Of a stretch of 64,000 nt of DNA, positions 9,496-18,249 are shown piece by piece. The number at the start of each line of letters is the position of its first letter. Position 1 is the first letter of the stretch. The notes beneath the pieces were generated by a model. The model was not told the origin of the DNA, made no database searches, and saw nothing but the letters and a program-made list of their open reading frames with translations. A program made the position numbers and the translations under genes. The stretch is from Chryseobacterium cheonjiense (GTDB lineage: Bacteria; Bacteroidota; Bacteroidia; Flavobacteriales; Weeksellaceae): positions 1,734,502 through 1,798,501 of the forward strand of contig NZ_JABBGF010000001.1 of the NCBI RefSeq assembly GCF_012927265.1, given 5' to 3'.

Positions 9496-11898
9496 ATGAA
9501 GATAAAGTTAACCATCTGCCTTCTTGCGTTTCTTAATTTCTATCAGGCGCAGGAAAACATCAGTTACCAAAAGCCATCTGCCGAAATCCTTAAATTGGCA
9601 GACTATGAAAGACCTCCGAGTGTCTTAATGAACAGTAAAAAAGACTGGATTGTTTTCAGCTACCGACCGACTTATAAAACCCTTGAAGATCTTAGTCAGC
9701 AGGAAATGAAACTTGGCGGACTCAGAATAAATCCGGTGACTAATATTTCCAGTTCGGTTACCTACATCAATAACCTGAAAGTAAGAAAGCTGAATGATAA
9801 AACGGAAGTTCAGGTTAAAAATTTACCGCAAAATCCTAAAATTGCGTATACTTCATTTTCCCCGGACGAAAAATCTTTTGCGTTTACCAATACCACTAAT
9901 AAAGGTGTTGAACTCTGGATTGTCGATCTTGAAACTGCAACGGCAAGAAAAATCACTTCAGACAATCTGAATGCCAATTTAGGAAGTCCTTATACCTGGA
10001 ATAAAGATTCAAAAAATTTATTGCTAAAAGTTCTTCCTCAGAACAGACCAGCACTGATTGATTCCAGTAAAGATCTTCCGACAGGACCTATTGTTTCAAC
10101 TTCTGATGGTAAAGTTTCACAAAACAGAACGTATCAGGATTTGCTTAAAAACCCTCAGGATGAAAAGAATTTTGAAATTCTTACCGCTTCCGAAATCTAT
10201 AATGCCGATCTTCAGGGAAATCTTAAAAAAATAAAAGATCAGGATATGTACACCGGGCTAAGCTATTCTCCGGACGGAAATTATCTGATGGCTACAACCA
10301 TTAAAAAACCTTTTTCCTATATTGTTCCTTTAAGTCGTTTTCCGATGACAACAACAGTTTACGATACCAACGGAAATGTTGTAAAAGTGGTTAATGAAAT
10401 TCCTTTGAATGAGATTATGCCGAAAGGCTTTTCATCCGTAAGAATGGGAAAAAGAGATATGGGATGGAGAAGCGATATGCCTGCAACATTGGTTTATGCT
10501 GAAGCTTTGGACGGCGGAGACCAGTCTAAGACAGCAGATTTCAGGGATGAGATTTTCACCTGGGATGCTCCATTCAGCAATGCTCCAAAGTCTTTTTTTA
10601 AAACAAAACAAAGATATGAAGGAACAAGCTGGACCAATGATCATTATGCCATTGTTTCAGAAGGCTGGTACGATACCAGAAATACAAAATCTTATCTTAT
10701 CGACCTGAACAACGGAGAATCTAAAGTAATCGACGACAGAAATTACCAGGATGTGTATAATGATCCCGGAAATTTTAACACTACCAAAAACCAATACGGA
10801 AGATATGTTGTCGATATGAAAGGAGGAAAGTCCTACCTTATTGGTGCCGGGTTTACCAAAGACGGACAGCACCCTTTTCTGGATGAGATTGATATGAAGA
10901 CTTTAAAAAAGAAGAGACTTTACACCTCCAATCTTAAAAATGCAAAAGAAGAAATCATCGATATTCTGAATCCTTCAAAAGGGGAAATTTTAACGACCCA
11001 ACAGTCGTCAAGCCAATATCCGAATTATTACAAAAAAAATATAAAATCCAATAAAGCAGAACCGGTAACCCAGTTTGCGAATCCGTTTGAAAGCATCAAA
11101 GACGTTTATAAGGAAGTTATTACTTACAAAAGGAATGATGGAGTTACCTTGACGGGAACACTTTACCTTCCTGCAGGTTACGACAGAAAGGCAAAGACCA
11201 AAAAACTTCCGTTGCTGATCTGGGCTTATCCTACAGAATATAAAGACAAAAATACCGCAGGCCAGAATACCCAAAATCCGAATGATTTCACTTTCCCGTA
11301 TTACGGATCCTTCGTATACTGGACGACCAAAGGCTACGCTGTTTTAGACGATGCCGCATTCCCGATCATCGGGGAAGGAAAAACAGAACCGAACGACACT
11401 TTCATTCCTCAGCTGGTTGCCAATGCTGAAGCCGCTATTAACGCCGTTGATCAGCTTGGATACATCGACCGTAAAAAAGTGGCCGTGGGAGGACATTCTT
11501 ACGGTGCCTTCATGACGGCCAACCTTTTGACACATTCGAATCTTTTTGCCTGCGGAATTGCGAGAAGTGGTGCTTATAACCGTACATTAACGCCTTTCGG
11601 ATTCCAGAGCGAGCAGAGAAATTACTGGGATGTTCCGGAAATTTACAACACCATGTCACCATTTATGAATGCCGACAAAATGAAAACACCGCTATTGCTG
11701 GTTCACGGTGATGCCGATAACAATCCCGGGACATTCACCCTTCAGACAGAACGGTATTTCCAGGCGTTGAAAAACCTAGGTGCTCCCGTGAAAATGGTTC
11801 TTCTTCCTAAGGAAGCTCACGGATATGTTGCGAAAGAAAACATTCTGCATTTGCTTTGGGAACAGGATCAGTTTCTGGAGAAATGCTTGAAAAAATAA
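9496..11898 (+). CDS. Secreted S9 family peptidase (prolyl-oligopeptidase fold)
   Basis: 800 residues. An N-terminal signal peptide (KLTICLLAFLNFYQA) predicts export. The middle is a beta-propeller-like region, followed by an alpha/beta hydrolase domain with the catalytic triad elements GGHSYGA (nucleophile Ser668), HGDAD (737-741) and the EAHGY histidine (His775). The FPYYGSFVYWTTKGYAVLDD-type entry to the hydrolase domain and the overall layout resemble the glutamyl-endopeptidase-like branch of S9, related to chloroplast CGEP; this subgroup call is from memory and moderate. It likely cleaves peptides in the periplasm. It has its own terminator and no operon partner. Confidence 0.92.
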   Translation: MKIKLTICLLAFLNFYQAQENISYQKPSAEILKLADYERPPSVLMNSKKDWIVFSYRPTYKTLEDLSQQEMKLGGLRINPVTNISSSVTYINNLKVRKLNDKTEVQVKNLPQNPKIAYTSFSPDEKSFAFTNTTNKGVELWIVDLETATARKITSDNLNANLGSPYTWNKDSKNLLLKVLPQNRPALIDSSKDLPTGPIVSTSDGKVSQNRTYQDLLKNPQDEKNFEILTASEIYNADLQGNLKKIKDQDMYTGLSYSPDGNYLMATTIKKPFSYIVPLSRFPMTTTVYDTNGNVVKVVNEIPLNEIMPKGFSSVRMGKRDMGWRSDMPATLVYAEALDGGDQSKTADFRDEIFTWDAPFSNAPKSFFKTKQRYEGTSWTNDHYAIVSEGWYDTRNTKSYLIDLNNGESKVIDDRNYQDVYNDPGNFNTTKNQYGRYVVDMKGGKSYLIGAGFTKDGQHPFLDEIDMKTLKKKRLYTSNLKNAKEEIIDILNPSKGEILTTQQSSSQYPNYYKKNIKSNKAEPVTQFANPFESIKDVYKEVITYKRNDGVTLTGTLYLPAGYDRKAKTKKLPLLIWAYPTEYKDKNTAGQNTQNPNDFTFPYYGSFVYWTTKGYAVLDDAAFPIIGEGKTEPNDTFIPQLVANAEAAINAVDQLGYIDRKKVAVGGHSYGAFMTANLLTHSNLFACGIARSGAYNRTLTPFGFQSEQRNYWDVPEIYNTMSPFMNADKMKTPLLLVHGDADNNPGTFTLQTERYFQALKNLGAPVKMVLLPKEAHGYVAKENILHLLWEQDQFLEKCLKK

Positions 11899-11923
11899 TT
11901 TTTGAAAGTTTTTATATAAATAT

Positions 11924-11960
11924 AATGTCCCTAAAGTTTTCGGTTTTTAGGGACATTCTA
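11924..11960 (+). terminator. Intrinsic terminator after the S9 peptidase gene
   Basis: Perfect 12-bp stem (11924-11935 with 11946-11957), followed by a T-rich tract. The rest of the gap to 12136 shows nothing recognisable. Confidence 0.85.
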
Positions 11961-12136
11961 TTTATTTTAACCGCAAAAGGAACAAAAGTTTAATACTATA
12001 TCAAAGCTTATCAGTACAAATGTAAAAAAGAGTGCATAAGCTCAAAAATCTTTTTTGTTCTTTTGAAAAATTTATTAATAAAGAGCATCTGTGAAATAGC
12101 TTTTGCATCTTTTGTGGTTATATTAGATAGTTTAAT

Positions 12137-12823
12137 TTAAAAATAATCCAAAATCTCACGAATATTTTTAAATTCCATGAAACGTTCAGATTTCGGTTTT
12201 TGTTCGTGGTGTTCGTGAGCCCAGGTGATATGATAAGGAATGTGAGCAGCATAACCGCCTGTTTCCAATACTGGTAAAACATCCGATTTTATTGAATTCC
12301 CCACCATTAAAAAATGTTCGGGCTTACAATCCAGATGCCGGATCAGTTTCTGATAATCGCTATTTTTTTTTTCACTCATAATTTCAATATGATGGAAATA
12401 ATCCTGCAGCCCTGATTTCTTAAGCTTTCGTTCCTGATCCAGCAGATCACCTTTGGTAGCAACTACCAATCGATACCGCTCTTTTAACTGGTCTAATGTT
12501 TCGGCAACGCCGTCCAGAAGTTCAACAGGCTTCTGTAAAAGACCGTGTCCTATTTCAATAATTTTTTCAGTTAAAGACCCATAACTTACTCCGTTTGAAA
12601 TTTTTCCTGCCGTTTCTATCATACACAGCATAAAGCCTTTCACCCCGTAACCATAGAGATGAAGATTTTTCATTTCAGCAGCAAATAATTCTTCAGAAAC
12701 CGTCTTATTGGGGTGTTCATCTTTAAAAAGTTCACAAAAAGCCATTTCGGCTTCATGGAAATACGTTTCGTTTATCCAGAGGGTGTCATCGGCATCAAAA
12801 GCAATTACATGAATAGAATTCAT
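12137..12823 (-). CDS. HAD family hydrolase
   Basis: 228 residues. HAD motif I is AFDADDTLW (nucleophile and acid/base aspartates), motif II is VVATKGD, motif III is the Lys in KKNSDYQKL, and motif IV is MVGNSIKSDVLP. A helical cap between motifs I and II makes this subfamily I, as in small-molecule phosphatases such as YjjG. The substrate cannot be told from the sequence. It is divergent from the Crp/Fnr regulator gene, with 87 bp between the start codons, so the two may be co-regulated. Confidence 0.88.
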   Translation of the reverse strand: MNSIHVIAFDADDTLWINETYFHEAEMAFCELFKDEHPNKTVSEELFAAEMKNLHLYGYGVKGFMLCMIETAGKISNGVSYGSLTEKIIEIGHGLLQKPVELLDGVAETLDQLKERYRLVVATKGDLLDQERKLKKSGLQDYFHHIEIMSEKKNSDYQKLIRHLDCKPEHFLMVGNSIKSDVLPVLETGGYAAHIPYHITWAHEHHEQKPKSERFMEFKNIREILDYF

Positions 12824-12889
12824 AATGTGTTAAAATTAGATTTTGTAATTTTCCGGTCCAAAATTCAGAAATAAATATCAACCAAAAAA

Positions 12890-12901
12890 GGACATTTGTC
12901 C
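12890..12901. promoter_or_regulatory. 12-bp inverted repeat GGACATTTGTCC before the Crp/Fnr gene
   Basis: GGACA-TT-TGTCC is a perfect 5-bp inverted repeat ending 9 bp before the chosen regulator start codon, in the shared intergenic space with the HAD gene. Its position suits an autoregulatory operator, but it does not match the classical Crp or Fnr site. Confidence 0.35.
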
Positions 12902-12910
12902 CGGATCATT

Positions 12911-13489
12911 ATGCTGAGAACGAATCAACCATTTCTAGACTATCTGGAAGCACTTTACGAGAGACAGCCGGAAAAGGAAAATATCATTATTAAATCTTAC
13001 GCCAAAGGAGAAAGATTGCTTACACAGAATGAAGATTCCACAAAGATCATGCTCATCAGAAGCGGCATTACCAAGTGCTATTTTATAGAAGAAAATGACA
13101 AAGAATATATTGTTGAATTTTTGGGTAAAGGAGAAATTATCGGTGAGATTGAGGTCATTAAAAATGTTCCTTGTCTTTGCTCCATTGAAGCGATAACGAA
13201 AGTTACAGTATATGCAATGTCGATCCCGTATTTTAAAGATCTGCTTAAAAATGACCTTGGTTTAAATAATTTTCTGCTTGATGTTTTTGCGGAGCGTATC
13301 GTTAATACTTCAAGCAGGGCATCCTACCAGCAGCTTCATACGACGGAACATACACTGAGTCAGTTTCTGGAATTAAAGTCTAAAGAAATGGAACTTTCAA
13401 AGGAAGATATGGCTGCTTATCTGGGAATCAGCGTCAGAAGCCTAAACCGAAGCCTGAAAGAACTGAAAGATCCCGACGCCGAAGAATAA
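12911..13489 (+). CDS. Crp/Fnr family transcriptional regulator
   Basis: 192 residues from ATG at 12911; a TTG five codons upstream lies inside the palindrome and is less likely. The N-terminal cyclic-nucleotide-binding-like barrel runs over roughly residues 25-115 (KIMLIRSGITKCYF, VEFLGKGEIIGEIEVI). The C-terminal winged helix contains LSKEDMAAYLGISVRSLNRS as the helix-turn-helix. There is no Fnr-type N-terminal cysteine cluster, and the phosphate-binding RxA of true Crp is not evident, so the ligand is unknown. It could control itself and the divergent HAD gene. Confidence 0.88.
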   Translation: MLRTNQPFLDYLEALYERQPEKENIIIKSYAKGERLLTQNEDSTKIMLIRSGITKCYFIEENDKEYIVEFLGKGEIIGEIEVIKNVPCLCSIEAITKVTVYAMSIPYFKDLLKNDLGLNNFLLDVFAERIVNTSSRASYQQLHTTEHTLSQFLELKSKEMELSKEDMAAYLGISVRSLNRSLKELKDPDAEE

Positions 13490-13514
13490 TCATATAAAAA
13501 GAAAAATCTTCATG

Positions 13515-13522
13515 TATATTTG
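13515..13522 (+). promoter_or_regulatory. -7 box TATATTTG for the GNAT gene
   Basis: Exact TAnnTTTG match 28 bp before the start codon at 13543. Confidence 0.5.
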
Positions 13523-13542
13523 CAGATAAATGCTGCCATCCT

Positions 13543-14046
13543 ATGGAAGAATTAACCTTCAGAAATGCGACACTTGAAGATTTACCGAAAATTGTTGACA
13601 TTTACAATTCTACCATTCCCTCCCGAATGGTAACCGCCGATACCGAAAATATTTCTGTGGAAAGCAGAATACAGTGGTTTCACGATCATAGTCCTCAAAC
13701 TCGGCCGCTCTGGATGATTGAAGATACTGCAAAAAATATTTTAGGCTGGGTAAGTTTCTCGTCATTTTACGGCCGGCCTGCTTATAACGGAACAGTGGAA
13801 GTCAGCATTTATATGGATGAAAACTGCCGCGGAAAAGGATTCGGTAAAAAAGTTCTGCAATATTGTATTGATAATGCCGGAAACTTCGGTGTAAAGACCT
13901 TACTGGGATTTATTTTTCTTCATAACGAACCGAGCCTGAAGCTTTTCAGACATTTTGGCTTTGAAGACTGGGGAACATTTCCTGATGTAGCGGTATTAGA
14001 TGGCATAGAAAGAACACTGATCATCCTCGGCAAAAGAATAGGATAA
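13543..14046 (+). CDS. GNAT N-acetyltransferase, phosphinothricin acetyltransferase-like
   Basis: 167 residues with the full GNAT fold. The N-terminus FRNATLEDLPKIVDIYNSTI and WVSFSSFYGRPAYNGTVEVSIYM are typical of the PAT/YncA branch. The acetyl-CoA loop is CRGKGFGKKVL and the C-terminal motif is LFRHFGFEDWGTF. Members acetylate amino groups of small molecules such as phosphinothricin or methionine sulfone, usually as protection. The stop abuts the convergent helicase gene with no gap, and no terminator lies between them. Confidence 0.88.
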   Translation: MEELTFRNATLEDLPKIVDIYNSTIPSRMVTADTENISVESRIQWFHDHSPQTRPLWMIEDTAKNILGWVSFSSFYGRPAYNGTVEVSIYMDENCRGKGFGKKVLQYCIDNAGNFGVKTLLGFIFLHNEPSLKLFRHFGFEDWGTFPDVAVLDGIERTLIILGKRIG

Positions 14047-16494
14047 TTACCTGATCTTTTTTGCCTGATCTACCAGCCTTTTGATTCTGGAATCTAAATC
14101 TTCACTTGACAGGGTCTGACGGAGACTGTCTACTTTTATCGGGAAACTCAACGGGGTAAAGGAATTGGCAAATTTCAAAATAACTTTTGATTTTTCAATT
14201 CTTTTAAATGCTTCTACAAGCCTTTGCTCCTGAAGCTGCATATTGAACACTTCAGTATAAGCCTGTCTTACCAGAAAATGTTCCGGATCGTAATCTTCAA
14301 GCACTTTAAAAATAAGACCTGCGGAACTTTGTAGCGATTTATTGGAACGTTGCTGTCCCGGGAAATTCTGAATCACCATTCCCGAAATTACCGCAATATC
14401 CCGAAATTTACGTCTAGCCATTTCTGCAGCATTGATACTTGAAATAACGTCGGTCATCAAATTCTCACGGGTTAGAATCTGTTCCAAATTATCTTCATTC
14501 AGTGGAATTTCTTTATCACTGAATAATTCAAAACCATAATCGTTCATGGCCATCGAAAATGAAATCGGAGCCAGCTTTGAAATACGGTACGCAATAAGCG
14601 CCGCCATAACTTCATGAACAAGCCTTCCTTCAAAAGGATACATAAATAAATGGTAGCCTTCGCGGTTTTTAATTAACTCTACCAAAAATTCATTCTCCTC
14701 GGGAATATGGGACCGCTCTTCCTGATTCGCCAGCAACGGATGGAGAAATTTCAACTCCTTTTCCGGGGCTTTAGGATTCAGTGCACCCGAAAGCTTTTCC
14801 CTTAAAAAACGCCCGAGATTGGAGCTTAACGGCAGTCTTCCGCCCAAATAGCTCGGTGCAAAAGCCTTTCCTTTAGAAGCCCGTACAAAAACCGTCATAT
14901 CTTTAATCATGGCGACTTCAAGGACGCGTCCGGCAAGAATGAATTTATCCTCTTTTTTTAATCTTGAGATAAAATATTCTTCCACCATACCGATATAACC
15001 GCCGGAAATAAATTTTACTTTCAGCATGGCATCACTTACAATGACGCCCATATTCATCCGGTGGAGCATGGAAATTCTTCGTGAAGTTACTTTATACAAA
15101 CCTGTTTCATCAATAACTACTTTATGAAATTCTTCATAGCTTTTCAGTGCTTTTCCGCCTATGGTTAAAAAATCCATGATGCCTTTCCATTCATCTTCGG
15201 TCATCTCGCGGAAGGCAAACGTTTCTTTGATTTGCGGATACATTTCATTAGGATAAAAGCCATCGCCGATGGCCAGCGTCATCAGGAATTGTACCAATAC
15301 ATCGAAACACAGCACCTGAGGATCACGAGGCTCAATGACGTTATTTTTTACAGCTTCTTTTAGTGCCGAAACCTCAATTAGTTCTAAAGAATGTGTAGGA
15401 ACGCAATAAATTTTAGAGGTTTCGAAAGGAGAGTGGCCACTTCGTCCGGCCCGCTGCAGAAATCTTGCAACGCCTTTTGCAGAACCAATCTGGATAACTG
15501 TATCTACCGGTTTAAAATCAATTCCCAAATCTAAAGATGAGGTTGATACCACCGCTTTCAGTTTTCCGTTGCTGAGGTTTTCTTCAATCCAGATTCTTAA
15601 ATGAGCATCAATCGAACTGTGATGGATAGCGATTTGTCCGGCAAAATCAGGATACGCATCCAGTAAAAGCTGATACCACATTTCACTTTGGCTTCTGGTA
15701 TTGGTAAAAACAATCGTTGAATTGGAGTTCAGGATAATCGGAACCACCTTATCTGCCAGCTTATGCCCGAGATGTCCAGCCCACGGAAGAATTTCCACTT
15801 CATCCGGAAATACAGAGAGGATGTCGATTTTCTTTTTTTCTTTTGCCGTAATGGTAGTCTTTTTAATATCATAAGGGATCAGGACTTCCATAGCTTCATC
15901 CAGATTACCGATGGTAGCCGTAATTCCCCAGACTTTAATTTTGGGAACATATTTTCTGAGCATGGATACTCCCAGTTCAACCATAACGCCGCGCTTGGAA
16001 CCGAGGAGTTCATGCCATTCATCAATCACAATGGTCTGTAAACCCTGAAAAAACCGCTGATGTTTTTTTTGCCCGAAGAGCAAATGAAGGCTTTCGGGGG
16101 TTGCCACCAGAATTTCAGGCATATTTTTAACCTGTTGCTGACGGATTTTAGGATCCGTATCTCCGTTTCTGACACCTACTGCCCAATCTAAACCGATTTC
16201 ATCAATGGCTTCCTGCATCGCTTTGGCAATATCTTTAGAAAGTGATCGAAGAGGAGTGATCCAGATCATTTTCAAGCCTTTCCCGTATTTTTCGGGACGG
16301 TTCAGAAAATCTGAAATTAATGCTAAAAATACTGAATAGGTTTTTCCGAAACCTGTTGGCGCGACAACCATTCCGCTGTAACCATTCCCGAATTTCCGCC
16401 AGGTTTCGATCTGAAACCTGAAAGGGGAAATATTTTTATCAGCCATCCATTGCTGAATGATTTTGAATCCGTTGGTATTTTCGAATGTTGTCAA
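14047..16494 (-). CDS. Ligase-associated DNA damage response DEXH box helicase (Lhr-like)
   Basis: 815 residues. Superfamily 2 motifs are in order: Walker A VVAPTGFGKTYS (Lys51), motif II IDEWHEL (DEXH type), motif III GITATIGN, and motif VI QRAGRSGH in the second RecA domain. The long C-terminal region matches the Lhr-core style. This is the helicase of the known bacterial cassette in which an ATP-dependent ligase, an MBL-fold exonuclease and an Lhr-like helicase are encoded together, sometimes with a phosphoesterase (pdeM type). It is the last of three minus-strand genes here, 125 bp after the ligase gene. The phosphoesterase gene is not adjacent. Confidence 0.93.
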   Translation of the reverse strand: MTTFENTNGFKIIQQWMADKNISPFRFQIETWRKFGNGYSGMVVAPTGFGKTYSVFLALISDFLNRPEKYGKGLKMIWITPLRSLSKDIAKAMQEAIDEIGLDWAVGVRNGDTDPKIRQQQVKNMPEILVATPESLHLLFGQKKHQRFFQGLQTIVIDEWHELLGSKRGVMVELGVSMLRKYVPKIKVWGITATIGNLDEAMEVLIPYDIKKTTITAKEKKKIDILSVFPDEVEILPWAGHLGHKLADKVVPIILNSNSTIVFTNTRSQSEMWYQLLLDAYPDFAGQIAIHHSSIDAHLRIWIEENLSNGKLKAVVSTSSLDLGIDFKPVDTVIQIGSAKGVARFLQRAGRSGHSPFETSKIYCVPTHSLELIEVSALKEAVKNNVIEPRDPQVLCFDVLVQFLMTLAIGDGFYPNEMYPQIKETFAFREMTEDEWKGIMDFLTIGGKALKSYEEFHKVVIDETGLYKVTSRRISMLHRMNMGVIVSDAMLKVKFISGGYIGMVEEYFISRLKKEDKFILAGRVLEVAMIKDMTVFVRASKGKAFAPSYLGGRLPLSSNLGRFLREKLSGALNPKAPEKELKFLHPLLANQEERSHIPEENEFLVELIKNREGYHLFMYPFEGRLVHEVMAALIAYRISKLAPISFSMAMNDYGFELFSDKEIPLNEDNLEQILTRENLMTDVISSINAAEMARRKFRDIAVISGMVIQNFPGQQRSNKSLQSSAGLIFKVLEDYDPEHFLVRQAYTEVFNMQLQEQRLVEAFKRIEKSKVILKFANSFTPLSFPIKVDSLRQTLSSEDLDSRIKRLVDQAKKIR

Positions 16495-16619
16495 GTTTTA
16501 TTTTAATTTTGTTCAAACGCAATGAGTGTAAATGAATTATCTTAAAAAATGAAAGCATTTTCGTTCAAAGTGACTTTTCATTCAGCACACTTTTTAATTT
16601 CATTCTTTCTCATTTTAAA

Positions 16620-18200
16620 TTACTGTATCAGTTTCTTAATTTCCTCAAGATCATCAATTTCATCCACCGTTTTATCTTTTCTCCATCTTAAAATTCTCGG
16701 AAAACGAAGGGCAACACCACTTTTGTGTCGGTTGCTGAACCCGATGCCTTCAAAAGCAATTTCAAAAACAAGTTCTGCTTTTACGGTTCTTACCGGTCCG
16801 AATTTCTCGATAGCGTTTTTATTCACAAATTTGCTGACCTCCATAATTTCTTTATCCGTAAGTCCGGAATAAGCTTTTGCAATGGTTACCAGCTTGTCTT
16901 CATTTTTTACGGCAAACGTATAATCGGTGTAGTAAGCACTCCTTCTTCCGCTTCCTTTCTGTGCATAAATAAGAACTGCATCAATCGTCAGAGGATTAAT
17001 CTTCCATTTCCACCAGTCTCCCTTTTTCCTGCCGGAATGATACGGTGAATTTTTCTGTTTCAGCATTAATCCTTCGCTATTGATATCCCTGGAATTTTCT
17101 CGAATATTATTTAATTCATCCCAGTTTTCAAATGCTATCGCTTCTGAAATTTTAATATATTCAGGATTTTCGTTGAGCAGTAATTCTTCCAGCATTGCTC
17201 TTCTTGCAGAGATCGGCTTTTCACGGAGATCATTATTTTCCAATTCTAATAAATCATATGCAAAAACCTGAATCGGGATTTCTGCAAGCATTTTTTTAGT
17301 TAAAGTTTTACGGTTTAACCTTTTCTGTAATTCATTAAAATTTAAAACTTTACCATCCTTTACCGCAAGTATTTCTCCATCTATCACAAAGTCACCTTGC
17401 ATGTTCTGAACAACTTCTTTTATTTCCGGAAACTGCTCGGTAACCAGTTCTTCGCCTCTGGACCAGATAAACACTTCATCATTTCTGCGAATGATCTGTC
17501 CGCGGATTCCATCCCATTTGTATTCAATAAGCCATTCATCGGGCTGTCCTAATTCTTCCAGTTCTTTTTCCAAAGCATACGCAAGGCAGAAAGGATAAGG
17601 TTTTGAATTATCCGGATTGATATTTTCTGCGGAAATCAACTCGCGGAAATCAACTTCGTCAGGCTGCCATTTTCCCATTAGACTGTGCATTAATGTACTT
17701 GATTCCTGATGTGAAAATTTTGTTAAAGCATTGATCAAAGTCTTATCGGAAACCCCAATTCTGAAACTGCCGCCTAAAAGTTTGTTGAAGATCAGGCGTT
17801 CTGTATAATCCAGACCGTTCCAAGAGCGAAGGACAAATTCTTTTTTTTCCTGGTCGGTTTTATTTTTAAGATCCGTAATCTCATTCATCCATTCGGATAA
17901 TGATCTGTCAATTTTTTGTGTAGGTGGAGGCAGAATTAATGAAAGTGTTTCCCCAAGATCACCTACCGAAGAGTAGCTTTCCTGAAAAAGCCAGAAGGGG
18001 AGCTGAGTGATTTCCAGTGCCCATTCTTTCATATAATTGGAATTGACATTTCGTTTCGGACGTTTACCCGTAAACAGCGCTATAAACCAAACTTTATCTT
18101 CATCCGGCGCACGTTCAAGATAATCAATGATAGCATCGATTTTAGCATTGGTTTTATTGGTGCTTTCCAAGGCGTTAATAAGCTCTGCGAAATGTTTCAT
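16620..18200 (-). CDS. ATP-dependent DNA ligase (ligase-associated repair cassette)
   Basis: 526 residues. An N-terminal helical DNA-binding domain (about 1-200) is followed by the nucleotidyltransferase core with motif I EYKWDGIRG (adenylated Lys228), motif III IDGEILAV, motif IV EGLMLK, motif V WWKWK, and an OB-fold C-terminus ending in LRFPRILRWRKDK. It seals DNA nicks using ATP, in addition to the NAD-dependent replicative ligase expected elsewhere in the genome. It lies between the exonuclease (upstream, 47 bp) and helicase genes of the same cassette. A double palindrome separates it from the exonuclease gene. Confidence 0.95.
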   Translation of the reverse strand: MKHFAELINALESTNKTNAKIDAIIDYLERAPDEDKVWFIALFTGKRPKRNVNSNYMKEWALEITQLPFWLFQESYSSVGDLGETLSLILPPPTQKIDRSLSEWMNEITDLKNKTDQEKKEFVLRSWNGLDYTERLIFNKLLGGSFRIGVSDKTLINALTKFSHQESSTLMHSLMGKWQPDEVDFRELISAENINPDNSKPYPFCLAYALEKELEELGQPDEWLIEYKWDGIRGQIIRRNDEVFIWSRGEELVTEQFPEIKEVVQNMQGDFVIDGEILAVKDGKVLNFNELQKRLNRKTLTKKMLAEIPIQVFAYDLLELENNDLREKPISARRAMLEELLLNENPEYIKISEAIAFENWDELNNIRENSRDINSEGLMLKQKNSPYHSGRKKGDWWKWKINPLTIDAVLIYAQKGSGRRSAYYTDYTFAVKNEDKLVTIAKAYSGLTDKEIMEVSKFVNKNAIEKFGPVRTVKAELVFEIAFEGIGFSNRHKSGVALRFPRILRWRKDKTVDEIDDLEEIKKLIQ

Positions 18201-18218
18201 TTTTTATTTATTATAACA

Positions 18219-18249
18219 AACCTTCAAGGTTTCAGAAACCTTGAAGGTT
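18219..18249. repeat. Nested palindrome between exonuclease and ligase genes
   Basis: The arms 18219-18232 and 18236-18249 are perfect 14-bp reverse complements with a 3-nt loop. Each arm is itself a near-palindrome (AACCTT-C-AAGGTT). It lies inside the exonuclease-ligase operon and overlaps the exonuclease stop codon, so a full terminator would cut the operon. A processing or attenuation site, or a dispersed intergenic repeat, is more plausible. Confidence 0.7.

Noticed and set aside
16549..17048. Plus-strand ORFs of up to 107 residues over the ligase gene
   Set aside because: They lie antisense to conserved ligase motifs and have no family resemblance.
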